From Reinekea blandensis MED297 (lineage in GTDB: Bacteria; Pseudomonadota; Gammaproteobacteria; Pseudomonadales; Natronospirillaceae): a DNA stretch of 64,000 nucleotides. Both the position numbers and the translations under genes were made by a program. Positions 8,847-18,612 of this stretch are shown here, piece after piece. Position 1 is the first letter of the stretch. Each line of letters opens with the position of its first letter. The stretch is taken from assembly GCF_000153185.1 (NCBI RefSeq), contig NZ_CH724149.1:510789-574788 (forward strand), read 5' to 3'. Below the pieces are notes generated by a model. The model made no database searches, was not told the origin of the DNA, and worked only from the letters and a program-made list of their open reading frames with translations.

Positions 8847-9949
8847 GCGTTTACCACCGTCAGTTGCATATACACATTATTAAAACGACCGCTTTCAGGC
8901 ACCATGCACAGCAGCGTATCGCCCTCGTTGTAGGTTTGGGTGTTCAGAAACTCATCCAGCATGATGAACAATGACGCGCAGCCGGTATTGCCGCGATCAT
9001 AAAGATTGGTGTACCAGCGTTCTTCCGGCACCATCATGCCCGCCGCGTTGAGCAGGTCGAAAATTTTGCTGCGGAAGTGGTCGGACGAATAATGGCACAG
9101 GACATGGTCAATCGAATCCGGTGTTAACCGGTGTTTATCCATGACTCGCAGAAACCCATCGACGCCCAGTTTCACCACATTTTCAAGCAGGCGAACGTCT
9201 TGGCGGATCAACAGGGCACCCGCCGCTTCGGCGTCAGCGTATGTAGGGTAGTCCTGCCAGCTAAGGTCTTGGTTCTCAGTGCGCGGCTGTCCTACCGTCA
9301 TACACACCGGGTAAGCATCGGCATGAGAGTACCCCTGTATCCAGTCGATGCGCAGGCTGCGCTTGCCGGGGGTGTTTTCCAACAGTAAGGCACCGGCGCC
9401 ATCGGAGAGCATCCAGCGCAGAAACTCTGCATTGAAATCCGGTTGATCACCGGCCGCTTCGTAACGACTGGCTTTAAACAACCGAGACGACAGTTCACTG
9501 GCAACTACGAGTGCCGCTTCATGCTCTCCGGCCTTTACTGACAGGTAAGCATGTTTCAGAGCCATCATGCTGCTTGAGCAGATGCCATGACTGGTATGCA
9601 GCTCCACATCAGAAAGGCCGAGTTCAGCCTGAACCATACTGCCAAAACCGGGCAAAACCAGGTCGCCCTGACTGGTGGCGGCACTGAGTAATCCCAGTCG
9701 CTGTCGACGAAGTCCAATGGCATCGACACAAGCATTCGCAGCTTTGGCGGCCATTTGCGCATTGCTTTCCAGTGTTTTGTGTTCAGCGTCCATCGCATAA
9801 TGGCGGGTGCGGATACCGTTACTTTTCAGTATACGATTTTTAAGTCGGCTGGGTTTGCCATGCACTTTGCCGAGAATACGTTCGATGCTGTCGTTGTCTA
9901 TGGCCGATCCGGGCAAGTAGTGTCCGGTGCTGTTGATGTAGACGCTCAT
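8843..9949 (-). CDS. Beta-ketoacyl-ACP synthase III (FabH-like)
   Basis: 368 aa, thiolase fold. The ketosynthase III triad is visible as Cys124 in GICSSS, His286 in LCHYSSDH and Asn321 in RGNTGCAS. The segments around the His and Asn differ from housekeeping FabH (usually PHQAN and GNTSAAS), which suggests a specialised enzyme such as those in secondary metabolism rather than fatty-acid initiation. It overlaps both neighbours by ATGA (8843-8846 and 9946-9949). It likely condenses an acyl-CoA or acyl-ACP with malonyl-ACP; substrates are unknown. Confidence 0.87.
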   Translation of the reverse strand: MSVYINSTGHYLPGSAIDNDSIERILGKVHGKPSRLKNRILKSNGIRTRHYAMDAEHKTLESNAQMAAKAANACVDAIGLRRQRLGLLSAATSQGDLVLPGFGSMVQAELGLSDVELHTSHGICSSSMMALKHAYLSVKAGEHEAALVVASELSSRLFKASRYEAAGDQPDFNAEFLRWMLSDGAGALLLENTPGKRSLRIDWIQGYSHADAYPVCMTVGQPRTENQDLSWQDYPTYADAEAAGALLIRQDVRLLENVVKLGVDGFLRVMDKHRLTPDSIDHVLCHYSSDHFRSKIFDLLNAAGMMVPEERWYTNLYDRGNTGCASLFIMLDEFLNTQTYNEGDTLLCMVPESGRFNNVYMQLTVVNA

Positions 9950-10515
9950 GCTGACACCGCTCGGTTGGCAAGGGCCGCCCGCAGACAGCGCAGGTTTTCC
10001 TCGAGGTAAGGGAAGACACAGGCCACTGCCATAAACGTCAGGTACCAGAACAGGTAGCCATCAAAGCCGTGCGCGTACTCCATCGGTACCAGACGCAGTT
10101 GGCCAGTCCAGTTCAAGGTGACCAGATCAACCACGACCGGCCAGTTAATGACTGCAATGATCGACAGCATGTACAGCGGCAACGTCGCCAGATAACTGTG
10201 GGCGTGCATTTCCCAGATACTGATCTTACGGCGCGGTGAAGCGAACTTGACATCCATGTGTGCAACGAACTCATGTAATGCCCAGGCCGCCAGGCACAAA
10301 AGCAGGATGAGAACATTTACGCGGAAGGTCAGGCACAACAGAATCGGAATACCGACTTGAATGCCCATTAAGGTGTGCATGAGCGATTCTTTCAGTCCTG
10401 ACGTGGTTTCGATCTGAGTCGCGCGATGGCATAGCCAATCGACAAAACCTGCAATCCCCCACAGAGGTAAAAAGAGATAGAGCAAGATATTAATTAACAG
10501 TAACCCGGTATCCAT
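9946..10515 (-). CDS. His-rich integral membrane protein, putative lipid desaturase/hydroxylase-like
   Basis: 189 aa with about four hydrophobic segments. Histidines sit in spaced, conserved-looking motifs: DWLCHR (His30), ESLMH (His47), HEFVAHMD (His81 and His86) and EMHAHS (His104 and His106). The arrangement resembles membrane diiron desaturases and hydroxylases, in which clustered His residues bind two irons at the membrane face, but it does not match a named family exactly. It is the first gene of the four-gene operon, and its stop overlaps the ketosynthase start by four bases. A role in modifying the acyl chain is an inference. Confidence 0.68.
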   Translation of the reverse strand: MDTGLLLINILLYLFLPLWGIAGFVDWLCHRATQIETTSGLKESLMHTLMGIQVGIPILLCLTFRVNVLILLLCLAAWALHEFVAHMDVKFASPRRKISIWEMHAHSYLATLPLYMLSIIAVINWPVVVDLVTLNWTGQLRLVPMEYAHGFDGYLFWYLTFMAVACVFPYLEENLRCLRAALANRAVSA

Positions 10516-10537
10516 ACAGCCTGTCCTGAATTAATTG

Positions 10538-10566
10538 GATGATAGTGAGAATAATTATTGTTGTTT
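10538..10566. promoter_or_regulatory. AT-rich palindromic site upstream of ketosynthase operon (possible Fur-like box)
   Basis: The segment contains the 10-bp palindrome AATAATTATT within GAGAATAATTATTGTT, 30-60 bases before the first operon gene. The spaced hexamers GAGAAT and AATTAT loosely fit the Fur hexamer NATWAT. The operon encodes at least one iron enzyme, which would make iron control sensible. The match is weak. Confidence 0.25.
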
Positions 10567-10670
10567 GCAAGAGTAGTTTTATTGCCAAGGTTGCATATGG
10601 CGCACCTAAGGGTAGCGTTATGGTAGCCTTTGTTTGATATTGGTTTATTTTGGTGATTTATAGTGTGCTG

Positions 10671-11075
10671 TCAGGCACCAAGGTTTGGCAGGTGTTTGAT
10701 GGACTGATAAGTCATCGCCAATGACAGGCAGTGGGCGACTTCTGCTTCGGGTACGGGTTTGCTCAGGGGCAATACAATGGTCCGGTTACCCTCGAAGGTG
10801 AGTTTGTCGCGATACAGTTCCCGGAAGGTCGCCACCAGAGGGGTCGTACAGATAAAATACAGGCAGACGTGGTCCGGGTGTTTTGCCTTCCAGGCCATTC
10901 GCACCGGGCTGCCGCCTTTCACGGTGTAGCTGGGTTCACCCCATTTCAGCGATTCCTCGACTTCACCCAGCCCAAGTTCATCGCGAAGATTGAGGAAAAG
11001 ACTGCGCAGGTGCTCGAGCCGAAGTCTGGCTTCGGGCGGGTATTGATTGAAAATGGCACTAATCTCAGAGTTCAT
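10671..11075 (-). CDS. DUF1801 domain protein
   Basis: 134 aa, matching the YdhG/DUF1801 family: an N-terminal helical segment, the SLKWGEPSY motif near residue 43, a GGSPVRMAWK segment and a C-terminal helix. Members are small cytoplasmic proteins of unknown function in many bacteria. It is a single gene, separated from the ketosynthase operon by 155 bases that contain that operon's promoter region. An AAGGAGCGCAC Shine-Dalgarno precedes the start. Confidence 0.8.
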   Translation of the reverse strand: MNSEISAIFNQYPPEARLRLEHLRSLFLNLRDELGLGEVEESLKWGEPSYTVKGGSPVRMAWKAKHPDHVCLYFICTTPLVATFRELYRDKLTFEGNRTIVLPLSKPVPEAEVAHCLSLAMTYQSIKHLPNLGA

Positions 11076-11250
11076 GTGCGCTCCTTGCGTTCTCCAGCAG
11101 ACGTCATGGTTCGTGAGGGGTAGGGTAACGGACTTTGACCCGTGAACACCAGCTGGCGTTTTTAAAAGTTGTAACCAGAAAGCAAAGAACAGCGTGGTGC
11201 AAATTTCCTGTGTTACTGTTGCAAACTGCTGAACTCAAAGGAATTGAATT

Positions 11251-11868
11251 ATGGTCTCCATCGAATTTTTACTGACCTCGCTGGTTGTTGTGTTAATCCC
11301 CGGAACGGGTGTGTTGTTCACCGTTGCCACCGGTCTTTTTCAGGGCAAGCGAGCGAGCGTGTTTGCGGCCGTTGGTTGCACACTGGGGATCATTCCCAGC
11401 CTGCTAGCCAGTGTGTTTGGCTTGGCGGCTATTTTTCACACCAGTGCGCTGGCGTTTCAGATAGTGAAATATGTCGGGGCCGCTTACCTGCTGTTTTTGG
11501 CTTGGCAGATTTGGCGCTCATCAACGCCCTTATCGGTTCAGGAAGAGCAGACCGACAACCGGTTGTCCGGTTTGGTACTGAAAGGGTTTCTGCTGAACAT
11601 TCTTAACCCTAAACTGTCGATTTTCTTTCTGGCGTTTCTGCCTCAGTTCATTCCGGCTGCAACGGATAGCGCCTTGCTGAACATGCTGACGTTGGGTGGC
11701 GTGTTTATGCTGATGACTCTCGCGGTATTTTTGGTTTACGGCTTTCTGTCCAGTGTGTTCAGTGCGTTCATTGTGCAATCTCAACGGGCAAGCATTGTCA
11801 TGCAAAAGGCGTTTTCGGCAAGCTTTGCGGCCTTAGGCGTTAAGTTGGCTTTGACAGAGCGCGTGTAG
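11251..11868 (+). CDS. LysE/RhtB family amino-acid exporter
   Basis: 205 aa with about six hydrophobic segments. The N-terminal PGTGVLFTVATG segment corresponds to the family PGP motif, and KGFLLNILNPKLSIFFLAFLPQF is the conserved mid-protein motif. These proteins export amino acids or homoserine lactone-like compounds across the inner membrane; the substrate cannot be told from sequence. An AAAGGAATT Shine-Dalgarno precedes the ATG. A second, diverged LysE-family gene lies at 33193-33807. Confidence 0.88.
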   Translation: MVSIEFLLTSLVVVLIPGTGVLFTVATGLFQGKRASVFAAVGCTLGIIPSLLASVFGLAAIFHTSALAFQIVKYVGAAYLLFLAWQIWRSSTPLSVQEEQTDNRLSGLVLKGFLLNILNPKLSIFFLAFLPQFIPAATDSALLNMLTLGGVFMLMTLAVFLVYGFLSSVFSAFIVQSQRASIVMQKAFSASFAALGVKLALTERV

Positions 11869-12085
11869 TCGCGGCCGTTATAATACCTCCTGTCCCGGTC
11901 ATCCGTTCTCAGAGCGAATGTCGGGACTCGGTGGCCTTCTCATCGGTAGCTGTGATCTTCGGCAATCATTGCGATAAGTCATTTCGCTTACGCCATAAAG
12001 CGTTACTTTTATGCGGCTTACTTCGGTTCGATTTTTTCTGGCAGGTCGTTAGCCAGCATCCTTTCTTAGTCAGGAGGTAATCTTA

Positions 12086-13264
12086 ATGTCTCAACTTCTG
12101 ATTTATCGTGTTCAGTTCATCAGTGCAGCGTTGTTCAACGGGCTTAGTATTTCGCTGGTCATGCCGTTGATGGGGTTGTTCTTAATTGACGAAGTGGGCG
12201 CCAGTCCATTGCAGATGGGGATTTTTTTGGCCATTCAGGCGATGGCCGGCGTGTTTGTCGCGACCCGGGTAGCGAAGTGGTCTGATAAAGGATTATCACG
12301 AAAGAAAATCATCATCGTCGGCCAGCAATTTCTAACCGCCACGCTTGTTGTCTTTGCGCTTTCCAATAATTACTGGGTTGTACTGGCGGCCGCGGTACTT
12401 TTGTTCAGCGGCAATGCACCGGCGATGTCGCAGATTTACAGTCTGGGTCGAGAATATTGTGATCAGAATGGGATTAAAGATACCGAAGTCTTTATTTCCT
12501 CTATGCGCGCGGGCTTTGCGGTGTCCTTTGTGATTGGTCCGCCAGTGGCGTTCATGGTAAAAGCCGGGTATGGATTTTCAATGACCTTTATGATTGCCAT
12601 CGTGATGTCGCAGTTGTTAGCGCTGATGACCTGGCGTTTGCCAGAACAGAGTCATCAAACCGAAAGTGATACCGGCCATATTGCCCCGATGGCCTGGTAT
12701 CGTAATGTCTCGATCGTCCTCTTACTGGGCAGTTTTCTATTTGCATTTATGGCGAATACTCTGTTTGTCACCGCCATTCCTCTCTACCTCACCAAGGAAC
12801 TGATGATCGCCGATCAGTGGGCTGGTTACCTGTTAGGATTAGCCGCTTTACTGGAAATTCCGTTGATGATTTTAGCAGGGATGTGGGGCGCTCGATTGGG
12901 CTATCGCCGCGTTCTGTTGGTTGGAATGACTTCCGGGCTGCTTTTATTCCTCGGCATGCTGACTTTTACGCAAACTCCGGCATTGATGGGGCTTCAATTT
13001 TTTAATGCGCTCTTCGTCGCGACAACGCAGACTCTGGGGATGTTGCTCATGCAAAAGCTCATGCGCGATCAGTTGGGGTTAGCCAATACGCTGTTCAACA
13101 ATGTCTTTATCTGTGCCATGTTATTGAGCAATGTGTTCATCGGCGTCATTGCTCAGTGGTTCAGCTATTACCATGTGTTTGTTGCGGGTGGCGCCATGAT
13201 GGGCCTGGCGATTGTTGCTCTTTGGCTGATGCGAGCGCCTGAGAGCGATCAAGTGGCTGCGTGA
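12086..13264 (+). CDS. SetA/SetB-type sugar efflux MFS transporter
   Basis: 392 aa with 12 predicted TM segments. The N-terminal pattern, the GNAPAMSQIYSLGREY segment and the FISSMRAGFAVSFVIGPP segment match sugar efflux transporters of the SetA/SetB group in the major facilitator superfamily. A strong AGGAGG ribosome-binding site sits eight bases before the ATG. It is separated by 217 bases from the LysE gene and is probably transcribed alone. Likely substrates are sugars or sugar analogues; specificity is unknown. Confidence 0.85.
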   Translation: MSQLLIYRVQFISAALFNGLSISLVMPLMGLFLIDEVGASPLQMGIFLAIQAMAGVFVATRVAKWSDKGLSRKKIIIVGQQFLTATLVVFALSNNYWVVLAAAVLLFSGNAPAMSQIYSLGREYCDQNGIKDTEVFISSMRAGFAVSFVIGPPVAFMVKAGYGFSMTFMIAIVMSQLLALMTWRLPEQSHQTESDTGHIAPMAWYRNVSIVLLLGSFLFAFMANTLFVTAIPLYLTKELMIADQWAGYLLGLAALLEIPLMILAGMWGARLGYRRVLLVGMTSGLLLFLGMLTFTQTPALMGLQFFNALFVATTQTLGMLLMQKLMRDQLGLANTLFNNVFICAMLLSNVFIGVIAQWFSYYHVFVAGGAMMGLAIVALWLMRAPESDQVAA

Positions 13265-13650
13265 GCCAAGATCGGAAAGCCCTCACCTGATCACTGTGGA
13301 TATCACTGCCGTTGCCACAGTCATAAACACCGATCCTCAGACCTTTCATCATTGTTAGCTTTTGCCCTTGTTGACGTTCGTCGTCGAATCGACCATGCAT
13401 GATCTGCAAAGTCCTCCAGGTCGAGTCTTCGATACATACGTTCAGCAGAGGGGGCTCTTCCTATGCATGTCGATATTGCCGAAATTCATCCTCAACAACC
13501 CTGGCAAAAAGTATCTTATTTCTGACTATCTTTGATTTTTTTGAAATGAATCAATATTTTAATTTAAAACGCTATTTTAAATAAATCAAAAAAGTGTTTT
13601 TATGTTTCTCCGAAAGCGTAGAACAACAACAAAAACATTTGGAGAAAACC
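13265..13650. other. Intergenic region upstream of pectate lyase
   Basis: 386 bases with no credible gene. The first part has ordinary composition. The part from about 13520 to 13600 is very AT-rich (runs of T and A), as expected of a promoter or regulator-binding region for the secreted pectate lyase. No clear KdgR-type operator or riboswitch could be recognised. Confidence 0.5.
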
Positions 13651-15129
13651 ATGAGTAAACGTACTTATCTCGCAACGTGCCTGTTGCCGTTTATGCTGTT
13701 CGGCTGTTCCAGCCTGGGCCTGCAAGCGACGGCCGATTCGGCCCGAGAAGTTTTGCCCGAGCAGGACGGCTGGGCAGCGGCTGAAGGGCCTGTTACGGGA
13801 GGCGCCTTAGCCCTGGAAGAGAACGTTTTTACGGTTTCCAGCCGTAAAGCCTTCGTCGATGCCCTGTCTCAGGCGGGCGATGAACCCAAAATCATTCAGA
13901 TCAAGGGCACGATTAACTTGTCCAGCGATGACGACGGTCAGGAGCTGACCGAAGAGGATTATCGAGTTGCGCCGTACAATTTTGAAGATTATAAAAACGC
14001 TTATTCTCCAGCCGTCTGGAACATTAAGCCGCTGATCAAAGGGCGCCCTAACCGTAACCTGGATGGTCCATTGGAAGAAGCGCGTCAGGCCTCTGCCGAT
14101 GCTCAGAAAGCTCAGATTGTCATTCATGTTCCATCCAATACTACGCTGATTGGACTTGGCGATGATGCCACCATAGAAAAAGGTATGCTGTTACTCGGAG
14201 ACAATGTCGAAAATGTCATTATCCGTAACATTGCTTTTGAAGACGCGTTTGACTACTTCCCAGCTTGGGATCCGGGTGACAGCTTCAAATTGGATGCCAG
14301 CTATCCCGGATGTCAGGACACGTATGTCGATGCTTCGCATGGCCCGCAGATGTGTCGCGGCGGCCGTTGGAACGCTGAATATGACCTGATTTCAATTAAC
14401 GGCGCGAAGCGTATCTGGATTGATCATTGCACATTCTCCGATGGCGATCGTCCCGATTCCATGTTTCCACCGGTGTATCCTTTTCCACAAAATGAGATCA
14501 CACAGAAGGTGCAACATCATGATGGTCTGATCGATATCACCAATCAGGCGGACTTGATTACCATCTCAAATAGCTATTTTCATGATCACGACAAAGCAAT
14601 GTTAATCGGTAACAGCGATAAGAAAACAGCCGATACTGGCCACCTGCGTGTGACGCTGCATGATAATTACTTCAACAATGTTGGACAGCGAATGCCTCGG
14701 GTACGTTATGGTCAAGTGCATTCTTACAACAATTATTTTGTCGGAAATGCACAGGGTGCCGGCAATGGCCGTAATGCTTATGAAGCCCATTTAGATTCGC
14801 TTGCCAATAAGCCACAGCACAATGTCCTGCGTCAGGCGCTGGGTGCCGGTAAACATTCAGCTATCTACTCCGAAGCGAATGTTTTTGAGATAGCAAACGG
14901 CAATGCGTCTCATGCGGCGGGTAACATGAAAGGCGATGTGTTCTTTGATACAGGGTCGATGTTCAATGGCGAGATGATTGATCTGCTGGACGCTGCCAAT
15001 GCCGCCAGCGGCAAGCCTATGTCTCCGGACGTTGGCTGGAAGCCTGAGCTGTATGGGGTTAATCCCGCAAAGCCAGCCAGCGACGTTGTCGAGTATGTTA
15101 AAGCGAATGCCGGTGCCGGAAAGCTTTGA
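13651..15129 (+). CDS. Pectate lyase, polysaccharide lyase family 1, lipoprotein
   Basis: 492 aa. The start at 13651 follows GGAG with a seven-base gap and gives a lipoprotein signal with lipobox LFGC (Cys19). The body is a parallel beta-helix of the Pel family: the IWIDHCTF motif (vWiDH), Ca-binding Asp positions around it, and the RMPRVRYG motif that carries the catalytic Arg. It cleaves alpha-1,4-polygalacturonate by beta-elimination at the cell surface. A Cys-containing insert (YPGCQDTY to MCRGG) may add a disulfide. Lipid anchoring suggests it degrades pectin-like algal or plant polymer next to the outer membrane. It converges on the chitinase gene. Confidence 0.92.
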   Translation: MSKRTYLATCLLPFMLFGCSSLGLQATADSAREVLPEQDGWAAAEGPVTGGALALEENVFTVSSRKAFVDALSQAGDEPKIIQIKGTINLSSDDDGQELTEEDYRVAPYNFEDYKNAYSPAVWNIKPLIKGRPNRNLDGPLEEARQASADAQKAQIVIHVPSNTTLIGLGDDATIEKGMLLLGDNVENVIIRNIAFEDAFDYFPAWDPGDSFKLDASYPGCQDTYVDASHGPQMCRGGRWNAEYDLISINGAKRIWIDHCTFSDGDRPDSMFPPVYPFPQNEITQKVQHHDGLIDITNQADLITISNSYFHDHDKAMLIGNSDKKTADTGHLRVTLHDNYFNNVGQRMPRVRYGQVHSYNNYFVGNAQGAGNGRNAYEAHLDSLANKPQHNVLRQALGAGKHSAIYSEANVFEIANGNASHAAGNMKGDVFFDTGSMFNGEMIDLLDAANAASGKPMSPDVGWKPELYGVNPAKPASDVVEYVKANAGAGKL

Positions 15130-15151
15130 TTGCTTGATGAATGTTCGAAAC

Positions 15152-15183
15152 AAAAAAACGGCCGGATTCTCCGGCCGTTTGCG
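15152..15183. terminator. Bidirectional terminator between pectate lyase and chitinase
   Basis: A perfect 11-bp stem (15156-15166 with 15170-15180, core CGGCCGGA) and a three-base loop TTC. A seven-A tract on the left gives a T-tract for the minus-strand chitinase transcript; the plus strand has only TTT. It is therefore strongest for the chitinase gene. Confidence 0.88.
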
Positions 15184-15199
15184 TACTGTCTAACCGTAA

Positions 15200-18100
15200 T
15201 TACAGATTACACACCAACGCCCAGGAACTGTCGGAACCAGGCTCTGTACTGGTATACCACTTGGCTTCCCAGATGGCATTGTTATGTACCATCAGGTCAG
15301 AACCACTGGCATGACTGGGATTGCCCTGCCAATCGGTCTGTGGCCAGTTGGGGTAAACCGGAACGTTCGTGGCATCGCAGCTGCCATCGTTGCCACCGTC
15401 ACCGTTGTCGCCACCATCATTGCCATCCGTTGAAAGGTCGGCAATTGGCAAGTTGGCGTATTCCTGCGTCACGCCGTAGCTGTTCGAACCGATGACTACG
15501 CGGAAGCCGCTGGGCAAAGAGACTGGCAGGTAATAGTTCATGGTGACTTCGACTTCCTCACCCGGTGCCAGTGTTTGCCAGGCCGGCAGTGTCATCGCAA
15601 CGCGGTGGAAGGTATTCTCCAGACCGCCGACATTGTTTCCTGCGGTGTTGCTGCCGTCGCTGATGACGGACAAACCAACGCCGGACTGATCATTGATGAT
15701 GCTCGACGTGGCGGTCGACATGTTGAACTCAATGACGGTGCCGCCGGGTATTTCCTGATCGCCTGTGTTGGTCAGTCGCAACGTTGGGTTGATCGGGAAG
15801 TTGTTGTCACCGGTTTTAAAGCCGTCGAAGTCGTAGTTCAGCTCCAGTACTTCGGTCGGTGCCGGAATGTTGTCCGCGGTGACAATGTCATAAGGGGAGG
15901 CATTGGCAAAGGCGTTGTACGCGATGCTGGTCAGCGTATCACCAATGTAATATTCGCCTTCGCTGGCGTTCCAATCATAGTCGCCCGCCAGTTCCCAGAA
16001 CATGATTCCGCCAACACCCTGATCGATGACGTAATTGACTTTGGCCGTCATCGATTGTTCGTCTTCGGTTGACAGGAAGACGCCACCCGTCGCATTCCAC
16101 AGCCAGGGGGCCTGCGCCACGCTGTCGTAGTGGCGTACGTAGTCACCGCTTAGCGTGGTGTTGGCCGGGAAGCCGTATTGCGTCACGTAAGAGCCCACAA
16201 TGCCTTCTTCGAGGTTTTTCGCATGCCACAATGGGTTTGAACCGGCGCCCAGTTCGTTGCCATTGTCGTCTTTGTCGTGCCACAGATTGTTAATGCCAAA
16301 GGCACCAAAACCACAGGGGACGGTCAAGCCGGTACCATCGGGACAGTCGGTTTGGTTCGGCAGTGCGGCTTTACCCCACAGTCCGTTGTTGCCACCGCTG
16401 ACGTTTTCCCAGCCGCGAGTGTAGTAGGGCACCCCGATGTTCACCCGACCCGCTGGCAGTGCCCCGCGGAAATAATGAACCGCCCAGTCGGTGTTCAGGT
16501 AACCGATGTTGCCGTACTGAGCGGTGCCGTAAATGTCACCTTCTTCCAGCTCGAGGTCTTCACCCGTGTCGTACAGTGCCGCGTTGTGGCCGACGTAGGC
16601 GTTCCAGGCGCCGTGCAGGTCGTAAGACATGATGTTGACGTAATCGAGGTACGGCGTGACATCAAAATCTTCCATGCCGCGCAGCAGATACGCTGACGAC
16701 GGTGACGCAATGGTCAGCAGATAATGTTGGCCGTCTTCCGCCGAAGCGGCATCGAGTTTTTCACGCAGGGTTTTCATCAGCACCTGATACGATGCCCACA
16801 GATCGCCCCGCAGGTTATCCGCAACCCAATAATCTTTTGGGTTACCGGCACCATTCATTGAGGTCGGATATTCGTAGTCAATATCAACGCCGTCAAAGCC
16901 GTAGGTACGGATGAAGTCGACCGCCGAATCGGCAAAGGTGTTGATGCCTTGCGTGTTCACAGACCCGTCGGGGTTGGTGGTCATGGTATAGAAACCACCG
17001 TTGTTGATGCGTTCTCCGGTGTCATCAAAGAAGCCCCCGGTTTCCGCCCAGCCGCCGACCGAGATCAGCGTTTTCACGTGCGGGTATTGCTGTTTGTATT
17101 TGTTCAGCAGGTTGAAGTGCCCGTTGTACGGCAGGCTTGGGTCCATCTCTGCGCCCGGCTCATTCGGCCAGGTCATCTGAGTCGCGGGGTTTTCCGGATT
17201 GGTCGGATCACCAACCGACAGACGGTATTGGTCGTCGATGTGGGCAAAGGCGTAGTTGATGTGGGTGAGCTTTTCCCAGGGAATGTCACTGGCGAGGTAT
17301 TGGGCCTGCCCGTTGGTGCCATTTCGCCAACTGGTGAAGTAACCGATGATGCGGCGATTGTGGTGGTCACCCAGTTGTTCCCGGCCATTTTCATCATAGA
17401 TGGAGCAGTAAGGCACATCGATGCCGGTGGTCTGATACAGCCCCTGCGGTCGGCAGTCGGAAACCGGTGGGGTGGTGTCACCGGTCACCGTCACCGAAAC
17501 CGAATCGACGGGGCTGTTGGCACCATCGTCATCGGTCGCGATGGCGGACAGTGAGTGGTTACCCACGGTAGCCGTCCATTGGCTGGCGAATGGAGCAGTG
17601 GTATCAATGGCGATGGAGGTGCCATCAACAAAAAACTCAACCGAGCTAACGCTACCATCGGCGTCGGCAGCGCTGGCCGTGAGAGCGAGGACATCTCCAA
17701 CGGACACTTCGGCGTTATCAGCTGGCGCCGTCAGGGAAACGCTGGGTACCACATTCGGGTCCGTGACGTCGCGACCGGACACATTGACTGATGCGGTACT
17801 GATCTGATTGTCGTTGTCCGTCGCTTCCACGGTCAGTGTGTGGCTGCCGGTGGTCACCGTCCAGTCGGCGGTATAGGGCGCGCTGTTACGGGTCGCGATG
17901 ACGGATCCATCGACCAGAAACACCACGGACGTGATACTGCCATCGTTGTCTGCTGCGTTTGCGGACAGGGTGAGCTGGGTGCCAGCGTCGTAAGTACCGG
18001 CGGCTGGAGAGGTCAAGGAAACCGTGGGTGGAATCGGATCGATCGTACCGTCGCATTGGCCGAGCAGGCGCCATTCCTGATCGGTTCCGCTGTGCTGATC

Positions 18101-18280
18101 CGGGGCGCTGCCGCGTGACCACCACTTGGCTTCATAAGCACTGTCGAGGTGTTTAACCTGATCTTTGCCGAGGTAGGCCACCGTTGGCTCCCAGGGCGTC
18201 AGCGGAGCGCAGTCGACGGCAAACGCTCCGGTAGACAGGACAGCACTGGCCAGTGCTGTCATGAGTAAAGGTTGTTTCAT
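15200..18280 (-). CDS. Multidomain GH18 chitinase with CBM5/12 modules at both ends
   Basis: 1026 aa, secreted (signal peptide to about residue 22). Order: CBM5/12 at about 24-73 (AKWW motif), two bacterial Ig-like domains at about 79-165 and 176-265, the GH18 catalytic barrel at about 306-785 with the catalytic motif DGVDIDYE near 461-468, a chitinase-associated beta-sandwich at about 810-933, an Asp/Gly linker, and a second CBM5/12 at about 965-1026 (AKWYT). It hydrolyses chitin outside the cell. The mid-catalytic insert and SYDLHGAW segment are typical of processive Serratia ChiA-like enzymes. Upstream lies a 611-base region with a candidate leader or ncRNA. Confidence 0.95.
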   Translation of the reverse strand: MKQPLLMTALASAVLSTGAFAVDCAPLTPWEPTVAYLGKDQVKHLDSAYEAKWWSRGSAPDQHSGTDQEWRLLGQCDGTIDPIPPTVSLTSPAAGTYDAGTQLTLSANAADNDGSITSVVFLVDGSVIATRNSAPYTADWTVTTGSHTLTVEATDNDNQISTASVNVSGRDVTDPNVVPSVSLTAPADNAEVSVGDVLALTASAADADGSVSSVEFFVDGTSIAIDTTAPFASQWTATVGNHSLSAIATDDDGANSPVDSVSVTVTGDTTPPVSDCRPQGLYQTTGIDVPYCSIYDENGREQLGDHHNRRIIGYFTSWRNGTNGQAQYLASDIPWEKLTHINYAFAHIDDQYRLSVGDPTNPENPATQMTWPNEPGAEMDPSLPYNGHFNLLNKYKQQYPHVKTLISVGGWAETGGFFDDTGERINNGGFYTMTTNPDGSVNTQGINTFADSAVDFIRTYGFDGVDIDYEYPTSMNGAGNPKDYWVADNLRGDLWASYQVLMKTLREKLDAASAEDGQHYLLTIASPSSAYLLRGMEDFDVTPYLDYVNIMSYDLHGAWNAYVGHNAALYDTGEDLELEEGDIYGTAQYGNIGYLNTDWAVHYFRGALPAGRVNIGVPYYTRGWENVSGGNNGLWGKAALPNQTDCPDGTGLTVPCGFGAFGINNLWHDKDDNGNELGAGSNPLWHAKNLEEGIVGSYVTQYGFPANTTLSGDYVRHYDSVAQAPWLWNATGGVFLSTEDEQSMTAKVNYVIDQGVGGIMFWELAGDYDWNASEGEYYIGDTLTSIAYNAFANASPYDIVTADNIPAPTEVLELNYDFDGFKTGDNNFPINPTLRLTNTGDQEIPGGTVIEFNMSTATSSIINDQSGVGLSVISDGSNTAGNNVGGLENTFHRVAMTLPAWQTLAPGEEVEVTMNYYLPVSLPSGFRVVIGSNSYGVTQEYANLPIADLSTDGNDGGDNGDGGNDGSCDATNVPVYPNWPQTDWQGNPSHASGSDLMVHNNAIWEAKWYTSTEPGSDSSWALVCNL

Positions 18281-18586
18281 GATGTTGTCCTTTTCGGGCG
18301 TGTTATTTTTTTAAATACCAATTAAATACCTTTTGGCACTAAAGTCGGATATTTGCACAGTGAAAAGGCGGCTTAGAAGTTAGAACCATTCATCGAGTGT
18401 GACGGCTGTCTAAACAACGCTGTTACCTGATTCCGGATAGTGGTCTAACTGACTGTTTTCTATAAAGATCTTATTTTGATGAATTTTTAATAAAACTGTC
18501 ATGAATAATAGGATGGTATGGTACCAATGTGGCCAAAATGACGGGGTTAAAAAAGAGAGCGGGGATAAGACAGGCATTCGACAGGC

Positions 18587-18612
18587 AAAAAAAAAGCCCG
18601 CTAACAGCGGGC
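18587..18612 (-). terminator. Rho-independent terminator upstream of the chitinase gene
   Basis: On the minus strand a seven-bp GC-rich stem (GCCCGCT with AGCGGGC, loop GTT) is followed by nine T. It sits about 310 bases before the chitinase start and in the same direction, so it terminates either a separate small RNA or an attenuated leader. No protein-coding gene ends here. Confidence 0.8.
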
